A stretch of 64,000 nt of DNA from Bradyrhizobium elkanii USDA 76 (GTDB lineage Bacteria; Pseudomonadota; Alphaproteobacteria; Rhizobiales; Xanthobacteraceae), in assembly GCF_023278185.1 (NCBI RefSeq), contig NZ_CP066356.1, positions 2,844,001 through 2,908,000 of the forward strand, given 5' to 3'. Below, piece after piece: positions 9,161 to 17,124 of this stretch (position 1 is the first letter of the stretch; each line of letters starts with the position of its first letter). The notes beneath the pieces were generated by a model that saw only the letters and a program-made list of their open reading frames with translations, had not been told where the DNA came from and made no database searches. The position numbers and the translations under genes are program-made.

Positions 9161-10038
9161 GCGACGGTCTGCTTGGGTGTGATGCGGACGGCGTCAGGTT
9201 CGGCGAGGTGAAGCGACAGCCCGCCCGCGGTCAGCGCGAGGCCAGCGTCGAGCGCGTCGGCGACGCGGTCGATGCGCACCAGCGCGAGACCCTTCTCGCC
9301 GGCGGTCGAGCCGATGGTGCCGACCTGCTTGTCGCCGGCCAGGATCGTTGCGCCAGCCTCTGGCGCGGGGCCATCGAGAATGATCTTCACCGTGCGAGTG
9401 CGCGCCGTGCCGCGGTGCTGCATGCGCGACACCACCTCCTGGCCGACATAGCAGCCCTTGTCGAAATCGACGCCGCTCAGGCGATCCATATTGGTCTCGT
9501 GCGGGAAGGCGTCGCCATACATGAAGTCGAGCCCGCCGCGCGGCACGCCGGTGGCGATCCGATGGGCCTCATAGGCGCCAGGGTCGACGAGATCGGCGCC
9601 GATCAGCTCAGCGAGCTTCTGCTTCAAATCTTCCGGGATCAGGATGCGCCAGCCGAGCGTGGGGGTGCGCGGATCGGCGAACGCGAGATCCGGTGTCGCC
9701 ACCGGCTCGCCATCCCAGGCTGCCAGCACACCGAGGCTGTCGGAAAGGTTCTCGACCACGACCTTGGCGCGCAGCTTGTAGAAGCCGAGCTTGTCGGCGA
9801 GGCCCTTGGCGAGCGCGCGCGGCGCGTCGATCAGGAAGCCGCCACCATGGCCGGCAGGTATCTCGGTGATCAGGAAATCGACGATGATCTTGCCCTGCGG
9901 CGTCAGCAGCGCGCCAAACCGGGCCTGTCCCGCGCGCAACTCGGCGATGTCGGCGGTGATGAGGCCGTTGAGGAAGTTGCGGGCGTCCTCGCCGGAGACC
10001 TTGACTACGCCCCGATCTGGAAGAAACGCTGCTTTCAT
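9157..10038 (-). CDS. ygfZ: YgfZ/GcvT folate-binding protein
   Basis: 293 residues. YgfZ-family proteins bind tetrahydrofolate and support Fe-S enzymes and tRNA thiomethylation. The signature KGCYVGQEVVSRMQHRG near residue 190 carries the conserved redox Cys. A GcvT-like N-terminal domain precedes it (SGEDARNFLNGLITADI). The open frame extends 8 codons further to a TTG, but the ATG at 10038 fits the family start (MKAAFLPDRG). It is divergent from the dihydroorotase gene with a 128-base shared control region. Confidence 0.88.
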   Translation of the reverse strand: MKAAFLPDRGVVKVSGEDARNFLNGLITADIAELRAGQARFGALLTPQGKIIVDFLITEIPAGHGGGFLIDAPRALAKGLADKLGFYKLRAKVVVENLSDSLGVLAAWDGEPVATPDLAFADPRTPTLGWRILIPEDLKQKLAELIGADLVDPGAYEAHRIATGVPRGGLDFMYGDAFPHETNMDRLSGVDFDKGCYVGQEVVSRMQHRGTARTRTVKIILDGPAPEAGATILAGDKQVGTIGSTAGEKGLALVRIDRVADALDAGLALTAGGLSLHLAEPDAVRITPKQTVA

Positions 10039-10166
10039 TCGCAAAATTGGCTCTTTTTCCAAGTTCCTTGGGAAACGCGCAGGCCGCGATATCCCCTGCC
10101 AAGCTAAGGCGCTAGAGTGCGCCGAACAAGGCCCGGGCGACAGCCGAAAGCGGGCGTCGAGGACCG

Positions 10167-11501
10167 ATGAATCAGCATTTTGACACCATTCTAAAATCCG
10201 GCACCGTGGTCAATCAGGACGGCGAGGGCGTGCGCGATATCGGTATCGCGGGCGGCCGCATCGCCGCGATCGGCTCGCTCGGTCAGGCTTCGGCCGGCGA
10301 GGTGATCGACTGCAAGGGCCTGCACATCCTGCCCGGCGTGATGGACACCCAGGTGCATTTCCGCGAGCCCGGGTTGACCCAGAAGGAAGACCTCGAGACC
10401 GGCTCGCGCAGCGCCGTGATGGGCGGGGTCACCGCCGTGTTCGAGATGCCGAACACCAATCCGCTGACGGTCACCGAAGAGGCGTTCACCGACAAGATCA
10501 AGCGCGGCCGCCATCGCATGCATTGCGATTTCGCGTTCTTCATCGGCGGCACCCGCGAGAACGTGCAGGACCTGCCGGAGCTCGAGCGCGCGCCGGGCTG
10601 CGCCGGCGTCAAGGTGTTCATCGGCTCCTCCACCGGCGCTCTGCTGGTCGAGGACGACGAAAGCTTGCGCCGGATCTTCCAGGTGATCCGGCGCCGCGCC
10701 GCGTTCCATGCCGAGGACGAATATCGCCTCAACGAGCGCAAGCCGCGGCGGATCGAGGGCGATTCGCGCTCGCATCCGGTGTGGCGTGACGAGACCGCGG
10801 CGCTGATGGCGACCGAGCGCCTGGTCAATCTGGCGCGTGAGACCGGCAAGCGCATCCACGTGCTGCACATCTCGACCAAGGAAGAGATTCTGTACCTGCG
10901 CGACCACAAGGATGTCGCGTCCTGCGAGGCGACGCCGCACCATCTCACCATGGCCGCGCCGGAGTGCTACGAGCGGCTCGGCACGCTGGCCCAGATGAAC
11001 CCGCCGGTGCGCTCGGCCGATCATCGCGCCGGCATCTGGTACGGCATCGAGCAGGGCATCATCGACGTGCTCGGCTCGGACCACGCGCCGCATACGCTGG
11101 AGGAGAAGGCCAAGAGCTATCCGGCCTCGCCGTCGGGCATGACCGGCGTGCAGACGCTGGTGCCGCTGATGCTCGATCACGTCAATGCCGGGCGGCTGTC
11201 GCTACAGCGCTTCGTCGATCTCACCAGCGCGGGGCCCGCGCGCCTGTTCAACATCGCCTGCAAGGGTCGCATCGCGGCGGGTTACGATGCCGACTTCACC
11301 ATCGTCGATCTGAAGCGCAGCGAGACCATCACCAACAAATGGATCGCCTCGCGCGCCGCCTGGACGCCCTATGACGGCGTGCGGGTGCAGGGCTGGCCGG
11401 TCGGCACCTTCGTGCGCGGCAGGCGGGTGATGTGGCAGGGCGAAGTCACGACACCGTCCACCGGTGAACCGGTCCGGTTCCTCGAGACGCTGAAGCAGTA
11501 G
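10167..11501 (+). CDS. pyrC: Dihydroorotase family amidohydrolase
   Basis: 444 residues, cytosolic. The expected role is ring closure of carbamoyl-aspartate to dihydroorotate in pyrimidine synthesis. Amidohydrolase landmarks: VHFREPGLTQKEDLETGSR (about residues 59-77), candidate carboxylated Lys in KVFIGSSTG, His in AAFHAEDE, His in HVLHIST, CEATPHHLTM, and LGSDHAPH. The first His of the usual HxH zinc motif is a Gln (DTQVHFREPG, about residue 58). That could be a clade-specific variant or a sign of a different activity. No pyrB lies beside it. Dihydroorotase is the best call; a related hydantoinase-like role is the alternative. Confidence 0.8.
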   Translation: MNQHFDTILKSGTVVNQDGEGVRDIGIAGGRIAAIGSLGQASAGEVIDCKGLHILPGVMDTQVHFREPGLTQKEDLETGSRSAVMGGVTAVFEMPNTNPLTVTEEAFTDKIKRGRHRMHCDFAFFIGGTRENVQDLPELERAPGCAGVKVFIGSSTGALLVEDDESLRRIFQVIRRRAAFHAEDEYRLNERKPRRIEGDSRSHPVWRDETAALMATERLVNLARETGKRIHVLHISTKEEILYLRDHKDVASCEATPHHLTMAAPECYERLGTLAQMNPPVRSADHRAGIWYGIEQGIIDVLGSDHAPHTLEEKAKSYPASPSGMTGVQTLVPLMLDHVNAGRLSLQRFVDLTSAGPARLFNIACKGRIAAGYDADFTIVDLKRSETITNKWIASRAAWTPYDGVRVQGWPVGTFVRGRRVMWQGEVTTPSTGEPVRFLETLKQ

Positions 11502-11510
11502 GTTCGCGTT

Positions 11511-11560
11511 TGACGCGTTTTCTTGACGCGAACCGGCGGCCCACTTCGCTCGAAAACGCT
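11511..11560. repeat. Bradyrhizobium-type intergenic repeat, copy 1
   Basis: The stretch after pyrC (TGACGCGTTTTCTT...ACTTCGCTCGAAAACGCT) is nearly identical to 20811-20857: about 45 aligned bases with only a few differences. It lies between the convergent pyrC gene and the small hypothetical gene. Its ends (AGCGTTTTCGAGCGAAG and complement-like AACGCG runs) give a degenerate hairpin. Confidence 0.6.
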
Positions 11561-11566
11561 ATCGTT

Positions 11567-11833
11567 TTACTGCTTGGCCAATGCCAGCGAGAACTCGCCG
11601 TTGCGCACGCGCGCGGCGAGGCCCTCGGCGAATGTCGCCACCGCGTCCTCGCCATAGGTGCCGACGAGCTCGGCCAGCGCCGCGAACAGGCTCGCCTGCG
11701 CGAGGCAGTCGCCATCGACGCCGTCGTGACGTGCTTCAGCCCAGGCCTCGTTCAGGTAGCCCAGCGCGGCCTGCTTCTGCTCGTGGTCGGGTCGCGGGTC
11801 TTGGTGATGGGGGAAGGACGCTGGATGGCGCAT
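11567..11833 (-). CDS. Small conserved-looking hypothetical protein
   Basis: 88 residues starting MRHPASFPHHQDPRP. The rest is a helical segment (QAALGYLNEAWAEARHDG) and a second helix (ASLFAALAELVGTYGEDAVATFAEGL). No membrane segment, signal or known motif. The frame is open 15 codons upstream, but the Met at 11833 gives the more ordinary start. Codon use is like the neighbours, so it is probably a real gene; function unknown. Confidence 0.6.
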   Translation of the reverse strand: MRHPASFPHHQDPRPDHEQKQAALGYLNEAWAEARHDGVDGDCLAQASLFAALAELVGTYGEDAVATFAEGLAARVRNGEFSLALAKQ

Positions 11834-11989
11834 GAAACTCTGCAAAATTGACTGCGCGCGGTCCGAGGAGCGAACCACTGCGACGTGCGAGATGTATCAC
11901 GCATGCGGGTACCGCCTAGCCCACATCTTTCGAAAAGGTTAACGGCCAACCCGGCATTTAAAGGGGAATTCCGGATAGCCGGGCCGCGA

Positions 11990-12646
11990 TCAGCCGAATG
12001 AGCTGTGGATATGGTCCAGCACCGCGCGCGGCGTGGCGCACAGATGGCTGGCGCCGGCCTCAGTCAGCTCCTCCGGCGTGCCGTAGCCATAGGTGACGCC
12101 GACCGCCCGGATGCCGTTTCGATTCGCCCCGATCACGTCGTGGCTGCGATCGCCGATCATCAGGGATTCGGCCGGATCGGCCCCGGTCTGCGCCAGCGCA
12201 TAGGCGAGCAGGTCGACCTTGTTGACCCGGGTTCCGTCGAACTCCGAGCCGAACACGTGGTCGAAATAGCCGCCGAGGCCGAAATGCGCGATGATCCGCG
12301 TCGCGAACACATGCGGCTTCGAGGTCGCCACGAACATCTGGCCCGGCCGCTGGCGCAGCGCCGCCAGAACCTCCGCGATATCGGGATAGACCGCGTTCTC
12401 GAACAGCCCGACATCGCCGAATCTTTCGCGGTACAGCGCGACCGCGCGGTCGGCGAGCTCCTCGCCGCCGAGCAGCATCGCAAAGCTCGCCCGCAAGGGC
12501 GGCCCGATGCACCAGGTCAGGTCATCCTGCGAGGGAACCGGACGGCCGAGCTTTTCCAGCGCGTACTGGATCGAGCCGGTGATGCCGGGCTTCGGGTCGG
12601 TCAGGGTGCCGTCGAGGTCGAAGAAGATGGCCCGTTCAGTTGGCAT
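11990..12646 (-). CDS. HAD-family phosphatase, phosphoglycolate phosphatase-like
   Basis: 218 residues. HAD motif I is FFDLDGTLTDPKPG (nucleophile Asp about residue 10, acid Asp 12), motif II Ser/Thr is in FVATSKPHVF, motif III Lys is in TRVNKVDL, and motif IV is MIGDRSHDVIGA. The small helical cap type and length match Gph/PGP-like phosphatases. The substrate (phosphoglycolate or another small sugar phosphate) is inferred only. It overlaps the TIGR02301 gene by 11 bases and is likely in one operon with it. Confidence 0.82.
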   Translation of the reverse strand: MPTERAIFFDLDGTLTDPKPGITGSIQYALEKLGRPVPSQDDLTWCIGPPLRASFAMLLGGEELADRAVALYRERFGDVGLFENAVYPDIAEVLAALRQRPGQMFVATSKPHVFATRIIAHFGLGGYFDHVFGSEFDGTRVNKVDLLAYALAQTGADPAESLMIGDRSHDVIGANRNGIRAVGVTYGYGTPEELTEAGASHLCATPRAVLDHIHSSFG

Positions 12647-13013
12647 AGCGGGCCGTCAGGTCGCGGGAGATTTTCGAGCCCTCCTCGATGTAGCGGCGGA
12701 TCGCCACGGTGGCCGCGGGCGTGCAGGTCCGGTAGGTCTGCTGGAAGCCGTTGTAGCCGCGGTTGAAGCCCGCGATCATGCGGGCGCGGCGGTCGCCGGA
12801 GGGGGTCTCGGCATCGATCAGCGCCTGCATCTCGTTGCGCCATTTGGCGCCCTCGTTGGAGCCGCAGATGCCGCGCAGATAGTGCAGGGCGCCGAGGATC
12901 TCGGCCAGCCGCTGCAAATCGCCGTCGAACGGCGCAGCCGCGTCCTGCGCCCGGGCGGGCGTCAAAAGGCATGCCGACATCAGGATCACAACGGCGAGAA
13001 AGGCTCTGATCAT
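12636..13013 (-). CDS. TIGR02301 family secreted protein
   Basis: 125 residues. A signal peptide (MIRAFLAVVILMSACLLTPARAQ) is followed by a short helical domain with RLAEILGALHYLRGICG, ARMIAGFNRGYNGFQQTY and a second Cys in RTCTPAA. This pattern matches TIGR02301, an uncharacterised periplasmic family of Rhizobiales. The two Cys (about residues 52 and 99) could pair. The start at 13013 places the signal peptide at the N-terminus; the longer frame adds only 12 residues. Overlaps the HAD gene by 11 bases. Confidence 0.8.
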   Translation of the reverse strand: MIRAFLAVVILMSACLLTPARAQDAAAPFDGDLQRLAEILGALHYLRGICGSNEGAKWRNEMQALIDAETPSGDRRARMIAGFNRGYNGFQQTYRTCTPAATVAIRRYIEEGSKISRDLTARYAN

Positions 13014-13097
13014 CAGGGGTTCCGGAATGGCGGTGGTATGCCCCCTCAATGCGCCCGAGGCAAGGCGGCAGGATCCGCCAAAGCCGCCAAAACGGCC

Positions 13098-13517
13098 TCA
13101 AACCAGCCGCCGGGCGGCCGCAATGACCTCATGCAGGCCGCCGGTGACCTTGAGGTCGCCGATCTCCTCCGGCGCCAGCCATTTGAAATCGTCGTGCTCG
13201 TCGTTCAGGTGAGGCTCGCGGGATGCCCAGCGCGCGGCGAAGGTCATGATCAGATAGTGCCCGCCTCCGGGGCCGGCCGGCAGCACCTCGCGCCAGCCGG
13301 CGAGGCCGAGGATCTCGACCTTCAGGCCGGTCTCCTCGTCGATCTCCCGGTGCAGGGCGGTGTGCAGCGTCTCGCCGAACTCGACCCGGCCGCCGGGCAG
13401 CGAATAGAAGCCCTTGCCCGGCGAGCGGGCGCGGCGCACCAGCAGCACCTTGCCGTCACGGAAAATCACGCCGGACACGGCGAGCTGCGGGCGGATCGGA
13501 GGTTCGGGAGAGGTCAA
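13098..13517 (-). CDS. Nudix hydrolase
   Basis: 139 residues with a complete Nudix box (GRVEFGETLHTALHREI then DEETGL), giving GX5EX7REUXEEXGU at about residues 42-64. It hydrolyses a nucleoside diphosphate linked to another group, such as an oxidised nucleotide or ADP-ribose-like compound; the substrate cannot be read off. The N-terminal strand SGVIFRDGKVLLVRRAR is typical of ADP-ribose/MutT-like members. It is the last gene of a minus-strand run with the 166-residue gene upstream. Confidence 0.85.
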   Translation of the reverse strand: MTSPEPPIRPQLAVSGVIFRDGKVLLVRRARSPGKGFYSLPGGRVEFGETLHTALHREIDEETGLKVEILGLAGWREVLPAGPGGGHYLIMTFAARWASREPHLNDEHDDFKWLAPEEIGDLKVTGGLHEVIAAARRLV

Positions 13518-13559
13518 GGTGATTGGCAGCCGGTTGTGAAGGCCATCATGCCCGATATC

Positions 13560-14060
13560 TCAGGCGCCCGCCATGATGCTGTCGACATCGGCCTCTGCGG
13601 CGCCGTTGATGATACCGGCGGTCAGCATCACCAGCGGCTTGACCCAGACGATCGCCTGCTCGGCGAGCGCGACCCGACTCTTGTCCTGCTGCAATTGCCG
13701 CATCGCCACCCCGACCTCGGTCAGGATCTTCGTCATGCTGTCGGTGAGCTGGTCGAATTCGGCCCGGATTGCGGTATCCGCGGTCTCATAGGCCTCGATC
13801 GCGAGATCGCGTGCCCGGAAATTGGACGCGGTGAAATGCTCGGCATAGGACAGCGGCTGCCATTCGAGGAAATCGCTGGCGCATTCCGGCAGGTCCGGAA
13901 CCATCTCCAGCAGCATGATGGCTTCGTTGAAGTGATTGAGGTAGTCGGTGGCAAGCCCGGTGCGGGGATTGATGTTGGCGGCGCGCAACAGCGCCGCCCG
14001 CGCCTCGTCGGGATACGTCGGTCGCGGGGAAGAGCCCGCTATGGCGGCCGTTGAGGTCAT
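13560..14060 (-). CDS. Hypothetical helical protein
   Basis: 166 residues, cytosolic, almost entirely helical. Residues 20-60 hold NPRTGLATDYLNHFNEAIMLLEM. A central part (FRARDLAIEAYETADTAI) and a C-terminal hydrophobic stretch (AIVWVKPLVMLTAGIINGA) could touch a membrane. No known domain is recognised. Codon use and an ATG at a sensible position support a real gene. It is divergent from the HMCES gene (63 bases between starts). Confidence 0.65.
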   Translation of the reverse strand: MTSTAAIAGSSPRPTYPDEARAALLRAANINPRTGLATDYLNHFNEAIMLLEMVPDLPECASDFLEWQPLSYAEHFTASNFRARDLAIEAYETADTAIRAEFDQLTDSMTKILTEVGVAMRQLQQDKSRVALAEQAIVWVKPLVMLTAGIINGAAEADVDSIMAGA

Positions 14061-14122
14061 TGATCGCAGTCTTTAACGGTCCAAGTTAAGGCAGAATAAA
14101 CGGATACCACTCTGGACGGCAA

Positions 14123-14884
14123 ATGTGCGGACGCTTTGTCATTACCTCGCCGCCGGCGGCCTTGCGCGAAATGTTCGGCTATATCGAGCAGCCGAATTTT
14201 CCGCCGCGGTATAATGTTGCGCCGACCCAGCCGATCCCGGTGGTGCTGCTGCAGAATGGCGGCCGGCATTTTCAATTGATGCGCTGGGGCCTGATCCCGT
14301 CCTGGGTCAAGGACCCCAGGACCTTCTCGCTCCTGATCAACGCGCGCTCCGAGACGGTGCGCGAGAAGCCCGCATTCAAGAACGCGATCAAGCGGCGCCG
14401 CGCGCTGATCCCGGCCGACGGCTACTACGAATGGCAGGACGCCGGCGGCCGCAAGCGGCCGTTCTTCATCCATCGCCGCGACGGCCATCCGCTCGCCTTC
14501 GCCGCGCTCGCCGAGACCTGGATGGGACCGAACGGCGAGGAGCAGGACACGGTTGCGATCGTCACCGCGCCCGCGAGCCCCGACCTCGCGCAGCTGCATC
14601 ACCGCGTGCCGGTCACGATCAGGCCCGAGCAATTCGCGCGCTGGCTCGACTGCCTGCCGAACGATGTCGACGACGTGATGCCGATGCTGAAGGGCCCCGA
14701 GGTCGGCGAGTTCGCCTGGCACCAGGTGACGATGCGCGTCAACGCCGTCGCCAACGACGATGCGCAATTGCTGCTGCCGATGACCGCGGAGGAGATCGCC
14801 GCGGAGGACGCGCCGCAGCAGAAGAAGGCCGCGCCAAGAAAGCCGACTATGCGCGAGGACGACGGGCAGGGATCGTTGTTTTGA
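14123..14884 (+). CDS. SOS response-associated peptidase (HMCES/YedK)
   Basis: 253 residues. The protein forms a stable thiazolidine cross-link with abasic sites in single-stranded DNA and so protects them. Catalytic residues are in place: Cys2 in MCGRFVIT, Asn in INARSET (about residue 75), Glu in ADGYYEW (about 107) and His in HHRVPV (about 160). Processing removes Met1, leaving Cys2 as the reactive N-terminus, so the start is certain. The Ala/Glu/Lys-rich C-terminal tail after residue 215 is likely disordered. Confidence 0.93.
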   Translation: MCGRFVITSPPAALREMFGYIEQPNFPPRYNVAPTQPIPVVLLQNGGRHFQLMRWGLIPSWVKDPRTFSLLINARSETVREKPAFKNAIKRRRALIPADGYYEWQDAGGRKRPFFIHRRDGHPLAFAALAETWMGPNGEEQDTVAIVTAPASPDLAQLHHRVPVTIRPEQFARWLDCLPNDVDDVMPMLKGPEVGEFAWHQVTMRVNAVANDDAQLLLPMTAEEIAAEDAPQQKKAAPRKPTMREDDGQGSLF

Positions 14885-14935
14885 GGGCTCACTGAACCGG
14901 CGTGATGCAGCGCGGATTTGCGTCAGCTCTCTCCC

Positions 14936-15064
14936 CATCGTCGTCCTGGCGAAGGCCAGGACCCATAACCACCGAATTTGCTTGTGAACGGGAACGCGGC
15001 CCCAGCGTCGCGCGACAATTGAGATTTGGGGTAATGGGTCCTGGCCTTCGCCAGGACGACGATG
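14936..15064. repeat. Inverted repeat element, 31-bp perfect arms
   Basis: Arms at 14936-14966 and 15034-15064 are perfect reverse complements (31 bp) around 67 bases. Each arm is itself palindromic around CCTGGCGAAGGCCAGG. A related but diverged copy is at 24433-24570 inside the thiamine operon. It sits between the convergent HMCES and RidA genes, where it could also act as a strong RNA hairpin. No coding sequence is seen inside. Confidence 0.85.
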
Positions 15065-15150
15065 AAGATGGACCTCGATTCAACCGGTGCGCAATTGCGC
15101 ACCTGAGGGCTCGCGCCAAGTGGCACGCTCCGGCATGACAGAGCCAGAGA

Positions 15151-15546
15151 TCACCCCTTCACCGACGCCACGCCCTCGATCTCGATCAGCATCTTCGGAT
15201 TGGGCAGCGCCATCACCACGCAGGTGGTGCGCGCGGGGTAGGGCGCGGGGCCGAACGCGCCGGCATACAGCGCGTTCATCGTCGCGACGTCGCTGGCGCG
15301 CGTCAGCAGCACGTTGACCTTGACGAGATCGCGCATCGTCGCGCCCGCTTCATTCAGCACGCGCTTGAAATTGGTCACGACATTGGCGAATTGCGCCTCG
15401 AAGCCGTCGGGCAGCTCGCGATTGGCGTCAAAGCCGGGAATGCCGGAGATGAACAACAAATCGCCGACGCGGGCGCCGAACGAGAGTGGCGGCGCCTGGA
15501 TGCCGGGCGGAGGAGGGAAGTGCTTGATTGCGGTCTTTTCAGTCAT
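15151..15546 (-). CDS. RidA family protein (YjgF/UK114)
   Basis: 131 residues. RidA proteins hydrolyse reactive enamine/imine intermediates made by PLP enzymes. Motifs seen: GDLLFISGIPG, FEAQFANVVTNFKRVLNEAG and a late NVLLTRASD segment; YPARTTCVVMALPNPKMLIEIEG holds the active-site Arg (PARTT). Start at 15546 (MTEKTAIKHFPPPPG) is 4 bases after the stop of the YeeE gene, so it is the third gene of the YeeE-YeeE-RidA operon. The open frame upstream of this Met belongs to the neighbour's coding region. Confidence 0.88.
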   Translation of the reverse strand: MTEKTAIKHFPPPPGIQAPPLSFGARVGDLLFISGIPGFDANRELPDGFEAQFANVVTNFKRVLNEAGATMRDLVKVNVLLTRASDVATMNALYAGAFGPAPYPARTTCVVMALPNPKMLIEIEGVASVKG

Positions 15547-15550
15547 TGGG

Positions 15551-16030
15551 TCACCCGTCTGCGCGAGATGGAAGGGGAGAAGTTTCGATGGCGCGCGGCG
15601 CCGCTGCACGCCGGCGCCAAAGGTTCCTGCCGAAGAGATTCTGGCCGATCATGCCTGCGAGCATCGCGACGACGTAGACCACGATCGGCAGCGAGAGGCC
15701 GGCGAGATTGACCAGTGCCGGCCCGGGGCAGATGCCGACGAGGCCCCAGCCGATGCCGAACAGCACCGCGCCGGCAACCAGCGGCGCATCGATGTCGTTG
15801 CGGTCGGGCCAGAGGAAGCGCGCCGAGAAGGCGGGTGTCGTGCGCCGCCGCGCGATCGCAAAGCCGGTTGCTGCGACCGCAACCGCGCCCGCCATCACGA
15901 AGGCGAGCGTCGCGTCCCACGCGCCGAACAGATCGAGGAAGCCGAGCACCTTCTGCGGATCGGTCATGCCGGAGATCAGAAGCCCCGCGCCGAAGATCAG
16001 GCCGCAAATAAAGCTTACGAGAGGTGCCAT
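15551..16030 (-). CDS. YeeE/YedE sulfur transport protein, second half
   Basis: 159 residues with four hydrophobic helices. The motifs FGAGLLISGMTDPQKVLGFLD and GIGWGLVGICPGPALVNLA are those of the YeeE/YedE (PF04143; DUF6691) half-transporters that import thiosulfate or other sulfur species; the Cys in GICPGPA is the expected sulfur-relay Cys. It starts 2 bases after the upstream half-protein stops, so the two probably form one channel (PmpA/PmpB-like). Starts at 16030 because upstream residues match nothing. Confidence 0.85.
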   Translation of the reverse strand: MAPLVSFICGLIFGAGLLISGMTDPQKVLGFLDLFGAWDATLAFVMAGAVAVAATGFAIARRRTTPAFSARFLWPDRNDIDAPLVAGAVLFGIGWGLVGICPGPALVNLAGLSLPIVVYVVAMLAGMIGQNLFGRNLWRRRAAAPRAIETSPLPSRADG

Positions 16031-16032
16031 CG

Positions 16033-16458
16033 CTAGCCTCCGATCCCGTGCCTGACGAATGCGACCGTTGCGATCGCCGTCAGCATGAAGATGCATGTTG
16101 CCACGATCGAGCGGCCGGACAGCCGCGCAAAGCCGCAGACGCCGTGGCCCGAGGTGCAGCCATTGCCCATCCTTGTCCCGAACCCGACCAGCAGTCCCGC
16201 GATCGCGACCACCACAAGGCTCGCGTTGATCGCCGGCCGCGGCAGCGGCGCGCCGAACAGCGCCGCAATCAGGGGCGCTCCGATCAGTCCCGCGATGAAC
16301 GCAATGCGCCAGGCGCGGTCGGCGGTATCGGCCTGCAGCGCGCCGCCGACGATGCCGGTGACCCCGGCGATTCGCCCGGTCAGCAGCATCAAGAGCGCGG
16401 CGGCAAGCCCGATCAGCGCGCCGCCGGCAAGGCCGGAAAGTGGGGTGAAATCGTGCAT
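16033..16458 (-). CDS. YeeE/YedE sulfur transport protein, first half
   Basis: 141 residues with about four membrane helices. Starting MHDFTPLSGLAGGALIGLAAALL, it carries the GFGTRMGNGCTSGHGVCGFARLS motif with two conserved cysteines, typical of YeeE/YedE. With the next gene it should form a complete inner-membrane sulfur importer. The ATG at 16458 has GGGA upstream; the longer frame overlaps a different region with no family match. It is divergent from the secreted gene at 16665. Confidence 0.85.
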   Translation of the reverse strand: MHDFTPLSGLAGGALIGLAAALLMLLTGRIAGVTGIVGGALQADTADRAWRIAFIAGLIGAPLIAALFGAPLPRPAINASLVVVAIAGLLVGFGTRMGNGCTSGHGVCGFARLSGRSIVATCIFMLTAIATVAFVRHGIGG

Positions 16459-16664
16459 CGATGCAGATCCCTGTTGCGCAAACTCCTCAGCGAACCGGCA
16501 AAGCGGTGGGCGCGCATGCGCCAGTGGTCGCGCGGCTGCGGAGGCGATGATAGACTCCGCGCCATCAGGAACAAGCGCAATCCCGCATGTTTCGCGGCAT
16601 TTCAGTGGTGCCGCCGGTCGGTTGGGTTGCCGCGATTCGCTCTCACTTCGTCCGGAGAACTCCC

Positions 16665-17099
16665 ATGAGATTGCCATCCGTCGCCCGCGCCGCGCTGCTC
16701 GCGCTGGCGATGCTCACCGGAACGTCCGCCGCCCTGGCTGACGAGGGCGCGGTGACGCTCGTGATCTTCAAGGGCGGCTGGGTGTTCGGCGGCTCCGCCG
16801 GCAAGGGCGTCATGACCTTCCACGGCCAGACCTACGGGCTCACGGCCGGCGGGCTGGACTATGGCCTCGTGTTCGGCGGCTCGCAGACCACGTTGCAGGG
16901 CCGGGTGCGCAATATCCGCCGTCCGCAGGACATCAACGGCGTCTATGCCGCGGCGGGCATGGGCGTTGCGCTCGGCGCCGGCGTGCGCGGCATCCTCTTG
17001 ACCAACCCGAACGGCGCGGTGCTCGAGCTGAGCGGCAAGCAGGTCGGCCTGATGGCCAATGTCGACCTCAGCGGGCTTGCGATCACGTTGAAGGAGTAG
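16665..17099 (+). CDS. Secreted Gly-rich protein, uncharacterised
   Basis: 144 residues. Signal peptide MRLPSVARAALLALAMLTG to about TSAALA, then a Gly-rich all-beta-looking body with repeated G-x-x-Y-G-L and G-x-x-x-G elements (GKGVMTFHGQTYGLTAGGLD, YGLVFGGSQTTLQGRV, NGVYAAAGMGVALGAGVRG). It vaguely recalls SYLF/DUF1134-like periplasmic proteins but I cannot assign it. GGAGAAC 8 bases before the ATG fixes the start. Convergent with the mug gene, 25 bases apart. Confidence 0.65.
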   Translation: MRLPSVARAALLALAMLTGTSAALADEGAVTLVIFKGGWVFGGSAGKGVMTFHGQTYGLTAGGLDYGLVFGGSQTTLQGRVRNIRRPQDINGVYAAAGMGVALGAGVRGILLTNPNGAVLELSGKQVGLMANVDLSGLAITLKE

Positions 17100-17124
17100 G
17101 GGGCGCGGGCTTCGTCCGCGGGCT

